Shown: positions 1 to 10,025, numbered from the stretch's first letter. The stretch: 64,000 bases of DNA from an uncultured Rhizobiaceae group bacterium (GCA_937930845.1 CALHBJ010000001.1:1-64000), one strand, 5' to 3'. Notes: generated by a model not told the origin, from the letters alone. Made by a program: numbers and translations.

Positions 1-2
1 AC

Positions 3-174
3 GCGGAAATAACCGCGGCCGTGACAGGGCTCGGAATAGGTCACGTAGCCGCAAGCAAGAAAGTCGACAGCGGCGTGCTGGTCAGCGCAGAAGCTTCAGG
101 GCTGAACGCGCGACGAGGACTGGGCGCGACTCACGAAACCCGTGTTCGCTTTCAAGGCCTTGCCGATAACGCTT
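3..174 (+). CDS. 3' end of an unidentified protein (partial)
   Basis: An open frame without stops runs in from the left edge and ends at TAA 172-174, giving the last 56 residues of a protein. The visible part is rich in Ala, Gly and Val and has no motif I recognise. Codon third positions look reasonable for this genome, but another frame over the same bases is also open and very Arg-rich, so frame choice is not certain. It would converge with tig, with a strong terminator hairpin between them. Confidence 0.4.
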
Positions 175-226
175 AACCGGCAAGTTACTCAATGACATCC
201 GCCTGTTGGCCTTCGGACAGGTAGAT

Positions 227-262
227 AAAAAAAGGGGCGGCCTGTAGCAATACAGGCCGCCC
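227..262 (-). terminator. Rho-independent terminator of tig
   Basis: Perfect 12-bp inverted repeat (GGGCGGCCTGTA at 235-246, GCAA loop, complement at 251-262). On the minus strand it is followed by a run of seven U (A run at 227-233), as expected for termination of tig transcripts. The other flank lacks a T run, so it is mainly a minus-strand terminator. Confidence 0.9.
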
Positions 263-339
263 TCACTTTGTCATTTGGATCTTGGGGGTATCAAACGCAT
301 AGCGCGTAAACCCTCAATTCCTAAAAGCAACGACCGATC

Positions 340-1686
340 TTAGATCGGCAGTTCGTCATCTTCCATCAATTCTTCTTTTGAGACGACTTTATCTGTGACA
401 GTGGCCTGTTCCAGAATGTGGTCGACCACTTTTTCTTCAAACAATGGCGCGCGCAGACCACCAATCGCATCGGGATTGTTGCGGAAGAATTCGTAAACCT
501 GCTGCTCCTGACCCGGATATTGTTGCACCTGGCGCATGAGAGCCTGCTGCAACTCGCTTTCGGTCACTTCCACTTTGGCCTCTTCGCCAATTTCAGCAAG
601 AACCAATCCCAGACGCACACGGCGCTTAGCAAGTTTGGAATAATCCTCACGCGCTTTTTCTTCCGTGGTGTCTTCGTCTTCAAACGTTTTACCAGCCTGT
701 TCCAGATCCTGTGCGATCTGACCCCAGATATTGTTGAACTCCTGCTCTACCATGCCTTCCGGCAGGTCGAACTGGTGCAACTCATCCAATTGGTCGAGAA
801 GCTGACGCTTTACCTTTTGGCGGGTTTGAGCGCCATACTGGCTTTCGATCTGGTCTTTGACGACTTCCTTGAGTTTTCCAAGATCGTCGAGCCCCAAAGT
901 CTTGGCCAGTTCATCATTGATTTCGAGCTTTGCAGGTTTTGCGACTTCGTGGACGGTCACATCGAACACGGCGTCTTTGCCGGCAAGATGGGCTGCACCA
1001 TATTCGTCGGGAAACTTCACGTTGACCTGTGTTTCATCACCCGCCTTGGTGCCGATCAGCTGCTCTTCAAAACCGGGAATGAATGTGTTGGATCCCAGAA
1101 CAAGGTTTGCACCATTGTCTGCGCCGCCTTCAAAAGGTTCGCCGTCGATCTTGCCCACATAATCCATGGTGACACGGTCTTTGTCGGCAGCCTTGCCCTT
1201 TTTGGTCTCGTAGGTGCGGTTGTTATCAGCAATTCGCTCAATCTGTTCGTTGATCTCATCATCGGACACATCAACAATGGGACGTTCGATTTTGAGTTTG
1301 TCGAATTTCGCCACTTCAAATGGCGGCACGATTTCGTAGGAAATCTTGAATTCGAAATCCTTGTTGCCGGAAAGAATCTCTTCCGCTTCGGCCTCGTCCT
1401 CGGTCATGGCGATTTTGGGCTGCTGGGCGGCTTTTTCGGAACGCTCGGCGAGAACAGCTTTGGTCTTTTCATCAATTGTTTCATTGACGATCTCACCCAT
1501 GGCAGATTTGCCATAGAGCTTGGTCACATGTGAAAACGGCACTTTGCCAGGGCGAAAGCCGTTGATTTTCACCTTGTCCTTGAGATCATGGAGGCGCTCG
1601 TCGCGCAATTTGATCATGTCGGCGCTGGCAATCTGTACAGTGATTTCGCGCTTCAGGCCTTCGTTAAGGGTCTCGGTAACCTGCAT
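340..1686 (-). CDS. tig: Trigger factor (ribosome-associated chaperone and prolyl isomerase)
   Basis: A 448-residue trigger factor, close to the usual family length, that binds at the ribosomal exit tunnel and helps nascent chains fold. The ribosome-docking signature GFRPGKVP is at residues 43-50, followed by an FKBP-type PPIase domain at roughly 155-245 and a helical C-terminal chaperone domain. The ATG at 1684-1686 is chosen because GAGG lies five bases upstream and the product then begins [10 protein letters not shown] as in relatives; an ATG seven codons earlier is possible but lacks a ribosome site. It is monocistronic, with a terminator just downstream. In many alphaproteobacteria clpP follows tig, but not here. 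Confidence 0.97.
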   Translation of the reverse strand: MQVTETLNEGLKREITVQIASADMIKLRDERLHDLKDKVKINGFRPGKVPFSHVTKLYGKSAMGEIVNETIDEKTKAVLAERSEKAAQQPKIAMTEDEAEAEEILSGNKDFEFKISYEIVPPFEVAKFDKLKIERPIVDVSDDEINEQIERIADNNRTYETKKGKAADKDRVTMDYVGKIDGEPFEGGADNGANLVLGSNTFIPGFEEQLIGTKAGDETQVNVKFPDEYGAAHLAGKDAVFDVTVHEVAKPAKLEINDELAKTLGLDDLGKLKEVVKDQIESQYGAQTRQKVKRQLLDQLDELHQFDLPEGMVEQEFNNIWGQIAQDLEQAGKTFEDEDTTEEKAREDYSKLAKRRVRLGLVLAEIGEEAKVEVTESELQQALMRQVQQYPGQEQQVYEFFRNNPDAIGGLRAPLFEEKVVDHILEQATVTDKVVSKEELMEDDELPI

Positions 1687-1980
1687 TGTTGTCCTCGTGA
1701 TATTCATAACCGATGGTTTTCGGCGATGGGCCGACTTTTGTTCGGTCGCAATTGTGCGGAATGCCCGTATCGGGAACGCGGCCTGCCCAAATATACGGGC
1801 CTGTCGCGAGGTGTTCCACCCACGTTGGGCGCGTTGCTAGCAAATCAATGGGTCAGGGGCAATGGGCATTGGCCGAGTTTGACTGAGAATGAAGCAGATA
1901 ACGCCGTCAGCGCCAGTTTCCTTGCCCCATCACCGTGCCTGCACCCTTGTTGGCGGATCAATTTGTGCCAGCCCTGCGCC
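1687..1980. other. Intergenic stretch upstream of tig, no gene seen
   Basis: This gap lies between the tig start and the cspA terminator. A weak inverted repeat (CCCGTAT near 1767 and ATACGGG near 1795) would lie in the tig leader. No tRNA, convincing small ORF or mobile-element end is visible; open frames across it lack recognisable protein features. Confidence 0.5.
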
Positions 1981-2024
1981 AAAAACAAAGAAGGCCGCAA
2001 TTCCCAAATGGGAACAGCGGCCTT
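1981..2024 (-). terminator. Rho-independent terminator of the cold-shock gene
   Basis: AAGGCCGC (1991-1998) pairs with GCGGCCTT (2017-2024), with an inner TTCCC/GGGAA stem. On the minus strand the stem is followed by a U-rich stretch. It sits about 30 bases beyond the cspA stop codon. Confidence 0.85.
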
Positions 2025-2054
2025 GCAGTAATCGATTATTCAGCGTTGGCTGAA

Positions 2055-2264
2055 TTAAGCAGCTTCGATTTTGCTGACAGCAGGCTTGCCGCTGCGCGCA
2101 TCAACATCAGTTTCGAAAGTTACTTTTTGGCCTTCGGACAGTGTCGACAAGCCACAACGCTCCAAAGCGGTTGCGTGAACGAATACGTCCTTGCCGCCAT
2201 CTTCTGGCTCGATGAAGCCGAAGCCTTTGGTTTCATTATAGAACTTAACTGTTCCTGGAGTCAT
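2055..2264 (-). CDS. cspA: Cold-shock domain protein, CspA family
   Basis: A 69-residue single cold-shock-domain protein that binds single-stranded nucleic acid. The RNP1 motif KGFGFIEP and RNP2 motif DVFVH are both intact. The start at 2264 is preceded by AAGGAA seven bases away; an in-frame codon 24 bases upstream has no such site. A gap of about 200 bases separates it from the upstream flavin reductase gene, enough for its own promoter and the long leader typical of csp genes. Alphaproteobacteria carry several csp paralogues, so the symbol denotes the family rather than a precise orthologue. Confidence 0.95.
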   Translation of the reverse strand: MTPGTVKFYNETKGFGFIEPEDGGKDVFVHATALERCGLSTLSEGQKVTFETDVDARSGKPAVSKIEAA

Positions 2265-2473
2265 TTTGGCGTTCCTTCTGGTCTGCACGTGGGGCTGATT
2301 TCACTATTGAAACACGGCGCCCCGATAGTTCGATCTAGGAGAAAAATCTGAGTGCGAGACCATCAAGGATGGTGGGCATGCCAGTCGTTCGTCAAATATC
2401 GAAGTTAGTCCCTAGTCCTAAAATGCGACAACAACAAGACAAATCGATTATCTTCCAAAAAGTGTGATCCAGA

Positions 2474-3070
2474 TCACGTTGGGCGCACCAGCTCGAATAA
2501 ATCCCCTGCCCCCATATAATCATGGTAGCCGCAGCGCATGATGGGATCTGCTTTGGCAATGTCGAAACGGCCATCGTTGATCATTTCATCGTCAATATAA
2601 ACGCCGGTCACCTGACCAATGACCAGAATATAAGCGGCCTTGCCACCATCCAGCGTATCTGGCTGAACCAGATTGACAGTTTTGCACTCCAGCGCGGCAG
2701 GCACACCTTTTACGCGCGGGCAGGATACGGTCTGCCCGGCAACCATTTCCAGCCCGGCAGTGTCGAACTCACTTTCACCGCGGGCCAGCGACGCAGATGA
2801 GATGTTCATCTCGTCTTTCATCGAATTGCTTACATAGTTGAAGGTGAACTCGCCGCTGTCGGAGGCGAATTGAGCCGAATCTTTCATGCCGCCGGAAGCA
2901 AACATGACCATCATGGGCGTGTCGCAAATACCATTGAAAAAGGAATAGGGAGCCAGATTGGTGCGCCCTTCCCCGTCAATTGTTGAAATCCAGCCAATGG
3001 GGCGCGGAGCGACAATGGCTTTGAACGGATTATAGGCAAGGCCGTGGTGCTCGTTGGCATTGTAGAACAT
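2474..3070 (-). CDS. Flavin reductase family protein (FMN-binding split barrel)
   Basis: A 198-residue protein of the flavin-reductase-like split-barrel family, which binds FMN and often supplies reduced flavin to partner oxygenases. The N-terminal stretch with IVAPRPIGWIST, followed by NLAPYSFFNGI and a PMMVMFA strand, is the family hallmark. It begins three bases after the stop of the nitroreductase-family gene, so the two are probably cotranscribed as a two-gene flavoenzyme unit. The physiological substrate or partner is not evident. It is not one of the specialised styrene- or HPA-monooxygenase reductases as far as can be seen. Confidence 0.88.
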   Translation of the reverse strand: MFYNANEHHGLAYNPFKAIVAPRPIGWISTIDGEGRTNLAPYSFFNGICDTPMMVMFASGGMKDSAQFASDSGEFTFNYVSNSMKDEMNISSASLARGESEFDTAGLEMVAGQTVSCPRVKGVPAALECKTVNLVQPDTLDGGKAAYILVIGQVTGVYIDDEMINDGRFDIAKADPIMRCGYHDYMGAGDLFELVRPT

Positions 3071-3073
3071 GGA

Positions 3074-3655
3074 TCAGGCCTCTCGAATTTTAAAAATACT
3101 GTCCAGGTCAGGCCTGGGTCGTTCTGACTTGGGCGTGTTGCAGGAACCGATATGAATAATACCGGCAATCTGCTCGCCGTCGGAAAGGCCAAGAATGGGG
3201 CGGGCGCGGTCTTCATATATATACCAGGCGGTGAGCCACTGGGCCTCAAACCCATGGGCGTTGGCGGCCATCAACAGATTTTGGCACACGGCACCAGCAG
3301 ACAAGACCTGTTCCCATTTGGGAATTTTGGGATGATCGGCGGCGCGGCTGATCACGGCAACCACACAGGGCGCATGCAATATCTTGTCGCTGCCCTGCTG
3401 CATTTTGGATTTTTCAGTTGGTGCACCGGCTGGCAATTCCATGGACATCAGCAATTCAGCCAGCTTTCCGTGCATCATCTTGCGGGCATCCCGGGTCCAC
3501 AGTTCAAACCGCCAGGGGGCCAATTTGCCATGATCGGGCACCCGTGAGGCGATTGTCAGCATTTCCCGCAATTGCGCCCTGTCAGGACCGGGGGAGTCTA
3601 GCGTCATTGAAAGAGAAGAGCGGCGGGTTTTCAGATAGTGCGCGAGTTCGGTCAT
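3074..3655 (-). CDS. Nitroreductase family protein (YdjA-like)
   Basis: A 193-residue FMN-dependent nitroreductase fold protein. The N-terminal RRSSLSM and SRVPDHGKLAPWRFEL stretch matches the compact YdjA-type subfamily, whose members reduce nitroaromatics or related acceptors with NAD(P)H in vitro. Start choice: the frame is open further upstream, but those codons run into the 5' end of the divergent exported-protein gene, and Met at 3655 gives the usual family N terminus. No strong ribosome site is visible, so the start is moderately certain. It is the first gene of a unit with the flavin reductase. Confidence 0.9.
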   Translation of the reverse strand: MTELAHYLKTRRSSLSMTLDSPGPDRAQLREMLTIASRVPDHGKLAPWRFELWTRDARKMMHGKLAELLMSMELPAGAPTEKSKMQQGSDKILHAPCVVAVISRAADHPKIPKWEQVLSAGAVCQNLLMAANAHGFEAQWLTAWYIYEDRARPILGLSDGEQIAGIIHIGSCNTPKSERPRPDLDSIFKIREA

Positions 3656-3742
3656 AAATTGTTTCAGCGGTGATGTGTCGCCACCTGTGTAAGGCAATTC
3701 ATTGGCCTTGAAAATGCCACCGCTGTGGGCGAAAACGCCCGC

Positions 3743-4636
3743 ATGAACAACGCCGTCCATCTTTCCCGCATTTTACGCAGCGCGCTCACCGTCACGCTGA
3801 TGACGTTTGCGACCGTTTTTGGAGCCAGTGCTCAGAACCTTTCAGCCGAAGATCCCAGCAGCATTCCCGGCATAGGCAATTATCCCCTGGAACTGTCTGC
3901 CCGAATGACGCAGGAGAGCGCGCCCATATCAAGGGGCATGGTGTGGCGGGTCTTCCGCGAGCGCGAGGATGCGGATGGCAAATTGCCACTTCTTGCCACC
4001 GCAAAGGGCGGCACTGCAAAATTCGAACTGCCCGCAGGCACCTATCTGGTTCACGCCGCTTTCGGTCGTGCCGGTGCCACCAAACGGGTTTCTTTGGGCA
4101 GCGATGGCAGCAGCGAGGAAATCGTGTTGCAGGCCGGTGGTCTGGAACTCAATGCAACTGCTGCAGAATCAGAGATCGCGCCGCGCAATTTGCGCTTTTC
4201 GGTGTTCGAATTGGAACTGGACGACGAGGGTGAGCGCAAACTCATTTCGCGCAATGTGAAGCCGGGCAAGGTCATTCGGCTCAACGCGGGCACTTATCAT
4301 GTACTGTCCCGCTATGGAAATATCAACGCGACCGTGCGAGCAGATCTTGAAGTAAAAGCGGGAGAAATCACCCGCGCTGTGCTTCAACATCGCGGTGCCC
4401 CAATTTCGCTACGGCTGGTGTCTCAATCCGGTGGTGACCCAATCGCCAACACGGCGTGGACCGTGTTGACCGAAGACGGCGAAGAGGTCTTTTCAAGCAA
4501 CAGCGTTGCGCCCTCGCTGGTGCTGGCAGAGGGGGGCTATGAAGCCACCGTGCGCAACGGCGAAAAAACCTATCGCCAACCGTTCAATGTTCGACCCGGT
4601 CAACGGCAACGGGTCGAACTGTTATTGGCTCAATAA
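3743..4636 (+). CDS. Exported beta-sandwich repeat protein of unknown function
   Basis: A 297-residue secreted or periplasmic protein. A signal peptide is clear (SRILRSALTVTLMTFATVFGASAQN), probably cleaved after ASA. The mature part has three related segments, each ending in a Gly-Thr-Tyr or Gly-Gly-Tyr turn (PAGTYLVHA, NAGTYHVLS, EGGYEATV) followed by a short strand, as in carboxypeptidase-regulatory or SpaA-like beta-sandwich repeats. No catalytic motif is visible. Similar exported proteins of unknown role occur in rhizobia. An upstream in-frame GTG at 3725 is an alternative start. It is divergent from the nitroreductase gene and convergent with thrS. Confidence 0.8.
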   Translation: MNNAVHLSRILRSALTVTLMTFATVFGASAQNLSAEDPSSIPGIGNYPLELSARMTQESAPISRGMVWRVFREREDADGKLPLLATAKGGTAKFELPAGTYLVHAAFGRAGATKRVSLGSDGSSEEIVLQAGGLELNATAAESEIAPRNLRFSVFELELDDEGERKLISRNVKPGKVIRLNAGTYHVLSRYGNINATVRADLEVKAGEITRAVLQHRGAPISLRLVSQSGGDPIANTAWTVLTEDGEEVFSSNSVAPSLVLAEGGYEATVRNGEKTYRQPFNVRPGQRQRVELLLAQ

Positions 4637-4697
4637 CAAAGCGAAGATTGGTCGCAGCTACATTCGCTGGATCAAAGGTGTTCGGTGTCCAAACACA

Positions 4698-6677
4698 TTA
4701 TCCAGCTTGGGCGGCACGTTTTAAGTCTGGCGCAATGGCTTCCTGCGTCAGGGATTCAACGGCTTCTTCCAGCGTCATGGTGGTTTGATGCTTTGACCCA
4801 AGCCGGCGAATGCTCACGGTGCCCTGCTCTGCCTCGCGGCCACCGACCGCAATAATGGCCGGAATCTTCACCAGCGAATGTTCGCGCACTTTGTAGTTGA
4901 TCTTCTCATTGCGGGTATCGGCTTCCACGCGCAGGCCCGCAGCTTTGAGGGTCGCGACCACCTTTTCGGCATATTCATTGGCGTCCGATGTGATGGACGC
5001 CACGACAGCTTGTACCGGTGAAATCCATAGGGGCAAATGCCCGGCATAGTGCTCAATGAGAATGCCGATAAAGCGCTCCATGGATCCACAAATGGCGCGG
5101 TGCACCATGACCGGTTCCTGCTTATTGGAATTCTGGTCAATGTAAAACGCACCAAACCGTTCGGGCAGTGCGAAGTCCACCTGTGTCGTGCCACACTGCC
5201 AGTCACGGCCAATTGCATCACGCAATACATATTCGAATTTGGGGCCGTAAAACGCCCCCTCACCTGGATTCAATTCCGTCTTGATGCGGCCATCGGATTC
5301 CGCCTCAATCTGGTTGAGCACCTTTTGCATGATGGCTTCGGCGCGGTCCCAACCTTCTTCGGAACCCACCCGTTTTTCAGGCCGGGTCGACAGTTTGACG
5401 ACAATGTCGCCAAAGTCGAAATCGGAATAGGTTGTGAGGATCAGATCATTGATCCGCAGGCATTCCGCTTCCAATTGCTCGGATGTGCAAAAGACGTGGG
5501 CATCATCCTGAGTGAAGCCACGCACACGCATCAACCCATGCAGCGCGCCTGATGGTTCATAGCGGTGCACATTGCCAAATTCAGCCATCTTGATGGGCAA
5601 TTCGCGATATGATCGCAGCCCGTTCTTGAATATCTGAACGTGCCCTGGGCAGTTCATGGGTTTGATGGCGAATTCACGGTCATCTTCGGTCTGGGTTGTG
5701 AACATGTTTTCACGATACCAATCCCAGTGACCAGATGTCTGCCACAGCGCCTTGTCGAGAATTTGCGGGGCATTCACTTCATCATAGCCATGCTCTTCAA
5801 TGCGGCGGCGCATGTAGCTGACCAGTTGCTGAAACACTTTCCAGCCCTTCGCGTGCCAGAATACCACGCCCGGCCCCTCTTCCTGAAAATGGAACAGATC
5901 CATTTCCCTGCCCAGTTTGCGATGGTCCCGCTTTTGAGCTTCTTCCAGCATATGAAGATAGTTTTTCAGCTGCTTCTCATCGGCCCAGGCAGTGCCGTAA
6001 ATCCGGCTCAACATCCGGTTATCGCTGTCGCCGCGCCAATAGGCACCGGCCACGCTCATCAGCTTGAAGGCACTGCCCACTTGCCCTGTTGTGGGCATAT
6101 GGGGGCCGCGACACAGGTCAGTCCATTCACCCTGGCTATAGAGCTTAACGTCTTCACCTTCAGGAATCGCGTCCAGCAATTCCAGCTTGTAGGATTCGCC
6201 CATGGCGTCGAACACGGCGCGCGCTTCCTCGCGGCTGACGATCTTTTTCTCAAACGGCAGGTTGCGCTGGATGATTTCCCGCATCTTCTTTTCGATGCGT
6301 TCCAGGTCTTCCGGCGTAAACGGCTCGGCGCGGTCGAAATCGTAGTAGAATCCGTTCTCAATCACCGGGCCAATGGTCACCTTGGTATCGGGCCAGATTT
6401 CCTGAACCGCTTCGGCCAAGACATGGGCGCAATCATGGCGTATCAGTTCCAGCGCACGGTCATCGGAACGGGTGACAATCTCGATCTTGCCACCGCTATG
6501 GATAGGATCGGCCAGATCGATCAATTCGCCGTTTAGAACATAGGCGACTGATTTTTTCGCCAGCGATTTGGAAATGCCTTCCGCGATGGCGCGTCCGGTA
6601 ATGCCTGTTTCAAAGCTGCGAACCGAGCCGTCAGGAAATTCTAATTCAATGTTTTTGGAATTGGCATTGTCAGCCAT
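4698..6677 (-). CDS. thrS: Threonine--tRNA ligase
   Basis: A 659-residue class II aminoacyl-tRNA synthetase that charges tRNA-Thr. Visible in order are an N-terminal TGS domain ([17 protein letters not shown]), the editing domain with zinc-site [10 protein letters not shown] and the later CRGPH, then the catalytic core with motif 2 ([26 protein letters not shown]) and motif 3 ([21 protein letters not shown]), and the anticodon-binding domain. The start at 6677 has AGGAG upstream. Length is normal. No T-box is expected in this phylum and none is seen. Confidence 0.98.
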   Translation of the reverse strand: MADNANSKNIELEFPDGSVRSFETGITGRAIAEGISKSLAKKSVAYVLNGELIDLADPIHSGGKIEIVTRSDDRALELIRHDCAHVLAEAVQEIWPDTKVTIGPVIENGFYYDFDRAEPFTPEDLERIEKKMREIIQRNLPFEKKIVSREEARAVFDAMGESYKLELLDAIPEGEDVKLYSQGEWTDLCRGPHMPTTGQVGSAFKLMSVAGAYWRGDSDNRMLSRIYGTAWADEKQLKNYLHMLEEAQKRDHRKLGREMDLFHFQEEGPGVVFWHAKGWKVFQQLVSYMRRRIEEHGYDEVNAPQILDKALWQTSGHWDWYRENMFTTQTEDDREFAIKPMNCPGHVQIFKNGLRSYRELPIKMAEFGNVHRYEPSGALHGLMRVRGFTQDDAHVFCTSEQLEAECLRINDLILTTYSDFDFGDIVVKLSTRPEKRVGSEEGWDRAEAIMQKVLNQIEAESDGRIKTELNPGEGAFYGPKFEYVLRDAIGRDWQCGTTQVDFALPERFGAFYIDQNSNKQEPVMVHRAICGSMERFIGILIEHYAGHLPLWISPVQAVVASITSDANEYAEKVVATLKAAGLRVEADTRNEKINYKVREHSLVKIPAIIAVGGREAEQGTVSIRRLGSKHQTTMTLEEAVESLTQEAIAPDLKRAAQAG

Positions 6678-6850
6678 GGCATGCGCTCCTGCTATCCAGT
6701 CCCGCAAACGAAGCGGGTGGTTGATTTATGCGAAGGCGTTTAGGTCAATTTCGGCAATGGGTCAAACTGGCCTTGAGACATGTTTCGCGCGTAACAATCC
6801 GTTTCGCCAATACGTGTAGTTCTATCCCTCATGTTTAGCGGCAACAGCGC

Positions 6851-7156
6851 CTAGTCCGGTACCGGGTCGTGACCATGGGTGCCGCCCAGTCTTTTCCAGG
6901 GATTGCACCGGGCCACCCGTTTGGCGCTCATCCAACCGCCTTTAGGCAGGCCATGGCGGGCGATCGCCTCATAGGCATATTCGGAACATGTGGGCAGATG
7001 GCGACAGCTGTTACCGATAAAGCCTGACAGGGTGAGTTGATAAAAACGTACCAGCCCCACCCCTACCAACCGCCCTGGTGTGCGTTTCCATTCACCACGG
7101 TAATTGCGTGAATATTTTTGTTTGCGCGATGGGCGGGCTTTGAGCGGATCAGGCAA
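6851..7156 (-). CDS. yidD: Membrane protein insertion efficiency factor YidD
   Basis: A 101-residue member of the YidD (DUF37) family, a small peripheral protein that assists YidC-dependent membrane insertion. The signature is intact: YQLTLSGFIGNSCRHLPTCSEYAYEAI, then GWMSAKRVARCNPW near the end. It overlaps the 3' end of the preceding Fe-S scaffold gene by eight bases, so the two are translationally coupled; in many alphaproteobacteria this same pairing occurs instead of the rpmH-rnpA-yidC locus. Confidence 0.95.
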   Translation of the reverse strand: MPDPLKARPSRKQKYSRNYRGEWKRTPGRLVGVGLVRFYQLTLSGFIGNSCRHLPTCSEYAYEAIARHGLPKGGWMSAKRVARCNPWKRLGGTHGHDPVPD

Positions 7157-7595
7157 CTTCCTGCTCTGCTTTCATGGCCTGTTTGACCGCTTCCACCACT
7201 GCATCAAATGCCAGCATGGTTGAGGCGTGGCGGGCGCGGTAATCACGCACGGGTTCGAGGAACTTCAGGTCGCTGAATCGGCCGGTTGGCGGCTCCGCGT
7301 TTTCCTTTAGCATGGCCAACATCTGGGCCTTCACCTGCTCAAGTTCGCCCAGTGTTGACCCTTCAACATTTTGCGCAAGTATGGCGGCAGATGCCTGACC
7401 CAGAGCACATGCCTTCACGTCCTGGGCATATTCTTCGACCACACCGCCGTTCATTTTTACGTCAACAATGACGGTCGATCCGCACAATTTGGAATGGGCC
7501 TTGGCGCTGCCCTGGGCATCGTCGAGGCGTCCTATATGGCTGATATTACCCGCATAATCGAGAATCTTGCCATTATATACAGAGTCTATGCTCAT
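7149..7595 (-). CDS. Iron-sulfur cluster scaffold, NifU/IscU N-terminal family
   Basis: A 148-residue protein with the IscU/NifU N-terminal fold. Two of the three cluster-ligand cysteines of IscU are visible (in SKLCGS at residue 38 and KACALGQ at residue 62). The third, normally about 40 residues later, is replaced by Ala in RARHASTMLAF. This subfamily is common in rhizobia, usually beside yidD, and its in vivo role is not established; it may bind a cluster differently or serve as a carrier. The first ATG is used. It is the first gene of a two-gene unit. Confidence 0.85.
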   Translation of the reverse strand: MSIDSVYNGKILDYAGNISHIGRLDDAQGSAKAHSKLCGSTVIVDVKMNGGVVEEYAQDVKACALGQASAAILAQNVEGSTLGELEQVKAQMLAMLKENAEPPTGRFSDLKFLEPVRDYRARHASTMLAFDAVVEAVKQAMKAEQEVA

Positions 7596-7881
7596 GGGAT
7601 TTCCAATTGAGAAGTGAGTGGCGGCTGCAGCGAATTTTTACCTATGCGTCAATAGAGACCAAATCAAAGCTTGGCATAACTTTATAGCCCCTTATATTAG
7701 AGGTCGTTGGCGCGAGTTCAAATGCAAATTCGAATTCTTGCCAATGAAGGTCACCGTGCCGCAAGGCCCCGGAACCTATGCAAGTCCTCAAGAAGCGACA
7801 TTATCGCTTATTCCATGGGAAGTTGGCTTGGGTAGTTCCACGGTTTAATCAAACCCGACTAGCCAAGACTGGAATCAAGAC

Positions 7882-8520
7882 ATGGATCAAATCGCAGACA
7901 ACACCGTCATTCCGATTGACGGCAAAGTTAGAAAAGAACCGCTGGCGCGTCCCACACGAGAGGAAGCAGAAGCGGCTGTGAAAACGCTGTTGCTGTGGGC
8001 TGGTGATGATCCTGGTCGCGAAGGGCTGTTGGACACCCCCAAACGGGTTGTCAAAGCCTATGGCGAATTGTTTGGCGGTTATGACGAAGATCCCAAGGAT
8101 GTTCTGGGGCGGACTTTTGAAGAAGTTGCTGGCTATGACGACATGGTTGTTGTTCGTAACATTCCGTTCCATTCCCATTGTGAACACCACATGGTGCCGA
8201 TTATTGGACATGCCCATGTGGGCTATTTGCCCGAAGGCAAAGTGCTTGGCCTTTCCAAAATTGCGCGGGTTGTCGACATATTCGCGAAACGATTGCAGAC
8301 CCAGGAAAGCCTGACTGCGCAGGTCGCCCATTCCATTCAGGAAGCGCTGGAGCCGCGTGGAGTTGCGGTGTTGATCGAAGCTGAACATATGTGCATGGCC
8401 ATGCGCGGTATCCGCAAGCAGGGTTCCACCACATTGACCACCACATTTACCGGCGCCTATCAGGACGACCCCCATGAACAAATGCACTTCATGGCCCTGT
8501 CCAGAGGAACCGAAAGTTAG
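7882..8520 (+). CDS. folE: GTP cyclohydrolase I (type IA)
   Basis: A 212-residue enzyme that converts GTP to 7,8-dihydroneopterin triphosphate, the first step of folate and pterin synthesis. Zinc ligands are visible at Cys100 (SHCEHH), His103 and Cys171 ([10 protein letters not shown]). The core [15 protein letters not shown] and the C-terminal [19 protein letters not shown] are fully conserved. A 286-base upstream gap, with AT-rich stretches but no clear gene, should hold its promoter. hisI follows 11 bases later, so the two are likely cotranscribed, an arrangement common in Rhizobiales. Confidence 0.97.
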   Translation: MDQIADNTVIPIDGKVRKEPLARPTREEAEAAVKTLLLWAGDDPGREGLLDTPKRVVKAYGELFGGYDEDPKDVLGRTFEEVAGYDDMVVVRNIPFHSHCEHHMVPIIGHAHVGYLPEGKVLGLSKIARVVDIFAKRLQTQESLTAQVAHSIQEALEPRGVAVLIEAEHMCMAMRGIRKQGSTTLTTTFTGAYQDDPHEQMHFMALSRGTES

Positions 8521-8531
8521 GCAATCACGCC

Positions 8532-8972
8532 ATGTGTGACGATCTTTCTCCCGCGGAACGTGAGAGCGGCAGCGTATTTGCACCCAAATTTGATGATGCA
8601 GGGCTTATTGCCGCCATCGTTGTCGACAGGGATAATGGCCAACCGCTCATGTTTGCCTATATGAATGCGCAGGCGCTGGACCTTACACTTGAAACATCTC
8701 AGGCCCATTTTTTCAGCCGCTCCCGCCAGGAAATCTGGCACAAGGGCGGCACTTCGGGAAATGTGCTGACCGTGCATGAAATGCGCACGGATTGTGACCA
8801 GGATGTGCTGTGGCTCAGTGCAACCGCGCAAGGTCATGGCGCTGCATGTCACACCGGTCGTAAAAGTTGTTTTTATCGACGGCTTGTAAAATCCGATGGT
8901 ACAACACAACTGGAACTGGTTGAGGGCAACGACCCTTTGTTTGATCCGCACGAAGTTTATGGGAATTCCTGA
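8532..8972 (+). CDS. hisI: Phosphoribosyl-AMP cyclohydrolase
   Basis: A 146-residue monofunctional HisI that opens the purine ring of phosphoribosyl-AMP in histidine biosynthesis. Metal-binding residues are present: DCDQD (Asp87, Cys88, Asp89, Asp91) and Cys106/Cys113 in AACHTGRKSCFYR. It has no HisE pyrophosphohydrolase domain; that function is normally encoded elsewhere in this group. It lies directly downstream of folE. Confidence 0.97.
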   Translation: MCDDLSPAERESGSVFAPKFDDAGLIAAIVVDRDNGQPLMFAYMNAQALDLTLETSQAHFFSRSRQEIWHKGGTSGNVLTVHEMRTDCDQDVLWLSATAQGHGAACHTGRKSCFYRRLVKSDGTTQLELVEGNDPLFDPHEVYGNS

Positions 8973-9050
8973 GATCAACCGCACAAGAAAAGGATTCACT
9001 TCCTGGTGACAATTTTGCCGCACGATAAAGGCGGACAAAGGGAAGTCAAA

Positions 9051-10013
9051 ATGTTCAACATGGACGTGGCGCAGGAAAATGATGTCCCGATTCCGGGTCA
9101 TGACATAGAAAATCCAAATCCTGGCGTGGCACTGGCCCTGGGTGGTGGTGTTGCACGCGGCTGGTCTCATATTGGCGTATTGCGGGCTTTTGACGAAGCC
9201 AATATTCCTATCAAAATGATTGCGGGCACATCCATCGGCGCACTTGTGGGCGGATGCTACCTGGCTGGCAAGCTGGATGAGCTTGAAGAATTTGCACGCG
9301 AATTGACGCCACGCAGAATTGTTGGGTTTCTGGATGTAAGCCTGCGCGGCAGCGGCCTCATTTCCGGCTATCGACTTGCAGAGCGCATGGCGGTGCATCT
9401 GGATGGGGCACGTATTGAGAACCTGTCAAAGCCGCTTGTTTGTGTTGCCACCGAAATCAGCACCGGCCATGAAATCTGGCTGTCCAGAGGTCCGCTGATT
9501 GACGCCATTCGCGCGTCTTATGCTCTGCCTGGAATTTTTGAGCCCGTGCGCGTTGGTTCGCGCCTGCTGGTTGATGGAGCATTGGTCAATCCGGTGCCCG
9601 TTCCTGTGTGTCGTGCGTTTGAGGCTGATTGTGTGGTTTCAGTGAACCTGTCGTCTGACATTTATGGCAGGGGCACTGTCGTGCGCGATGCCAGCAGCGG
9701 TGGAGATGAAACGCAATTAAACGATAACAAATCCGATGCAGACGCACTGAAAACCAAGCGGCGAAAATTTGGACGGGTTGGAAAAACCATGGGCGTGACT
9801 GCCGTCATGATCGAATCGTTCAACATCATTCAGGACCGTATTGCCCGTTCACGGCTGGCGGGCGACCCGCCGGACCTTTCCGTCATGCCAAAAGTCGGCG
9901 GCATCGGCCTTGCGGAATTCCACCGTGCGGCCGAATGCATCGATCTGGGCTATGAAGCGGCAAAATCAGAAGTGGCGCGGCTCAAAGACCTGGCCAGCAT
10001 CAGCACTGTTTGA
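9051..10013 (+). CDS. Patatin-like phospholipase
   Basis: A 320-residue patatin-family lipid acyl hydrolase. The oxyanion loop GGGVARGWSHIGVL (residues 31-44), nucleophile motif GTSIG (Ser61) and catalytic Asp motif DGA (Asp175) form a complete Ser-Asp dyad. The ATG at 9051 has AAAGGGAAG just upstream and is preferred over a GTG 15 codons earlier. The Lys/Arg-rich stretch around 235-250 and C-terminal part are typical of the RssA/YchK-like bacterial subgroup. It ends 12 bases before the convergent rhomboid gene. Substrate unknown, most likely membrane phospholipids or fatty acyl esters. Confidence 0.92.
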   Translation: MFNMDVAQENDVPIPGHDIENPNPGVALALGGGVARGWSHIGVLRAFDEANIPIKMIAGTSIGALVGGCYLAGKLDELEEFARELTPRRIVGFLDVSLRGSGLISGYRLAERMAVHLDGARIENLSKPLVCVATEISTGHEIWLSRGPLIDAIRASYALPGIFEPVRVGSRLLVDGALVNPVPVPVCRAFEADCVVSVNLSSDIYGRGTVVRDASSGGDETQLNDNKSDADALKTKRRKFGRVGKTMGVTAVMIESFNIIQDRIARSRLAGDPPDLSVMPKVGGIGLAEFHRAAECIDLGYEAAKSEVARLKDLASISTV

Positions 10014-10025
10014 ATGGATTAGGGT

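Noticed and set aside
418-1533. Long plus-strand open frame opposite tig
   Set aside because: It is the complement of the trigger factor gene, rich in Phe and Leu, with no family features.
1588-2031. Plus-strand open frame upstream of tig
   Set aside because: It overlaps the tig start and ends inside the cspA terminator; no recognisable domain or ribosome site.
5640-6536. Plus-strand open frame of about 300 codons
   Set aside because: Antisense to thrS, which is unmistakable in the other strand.
7849-8583. Minus-strand open frame over folE
   Set aside because: Antisense shadow of folE; the conserved zinc motifs are on the plus strand.
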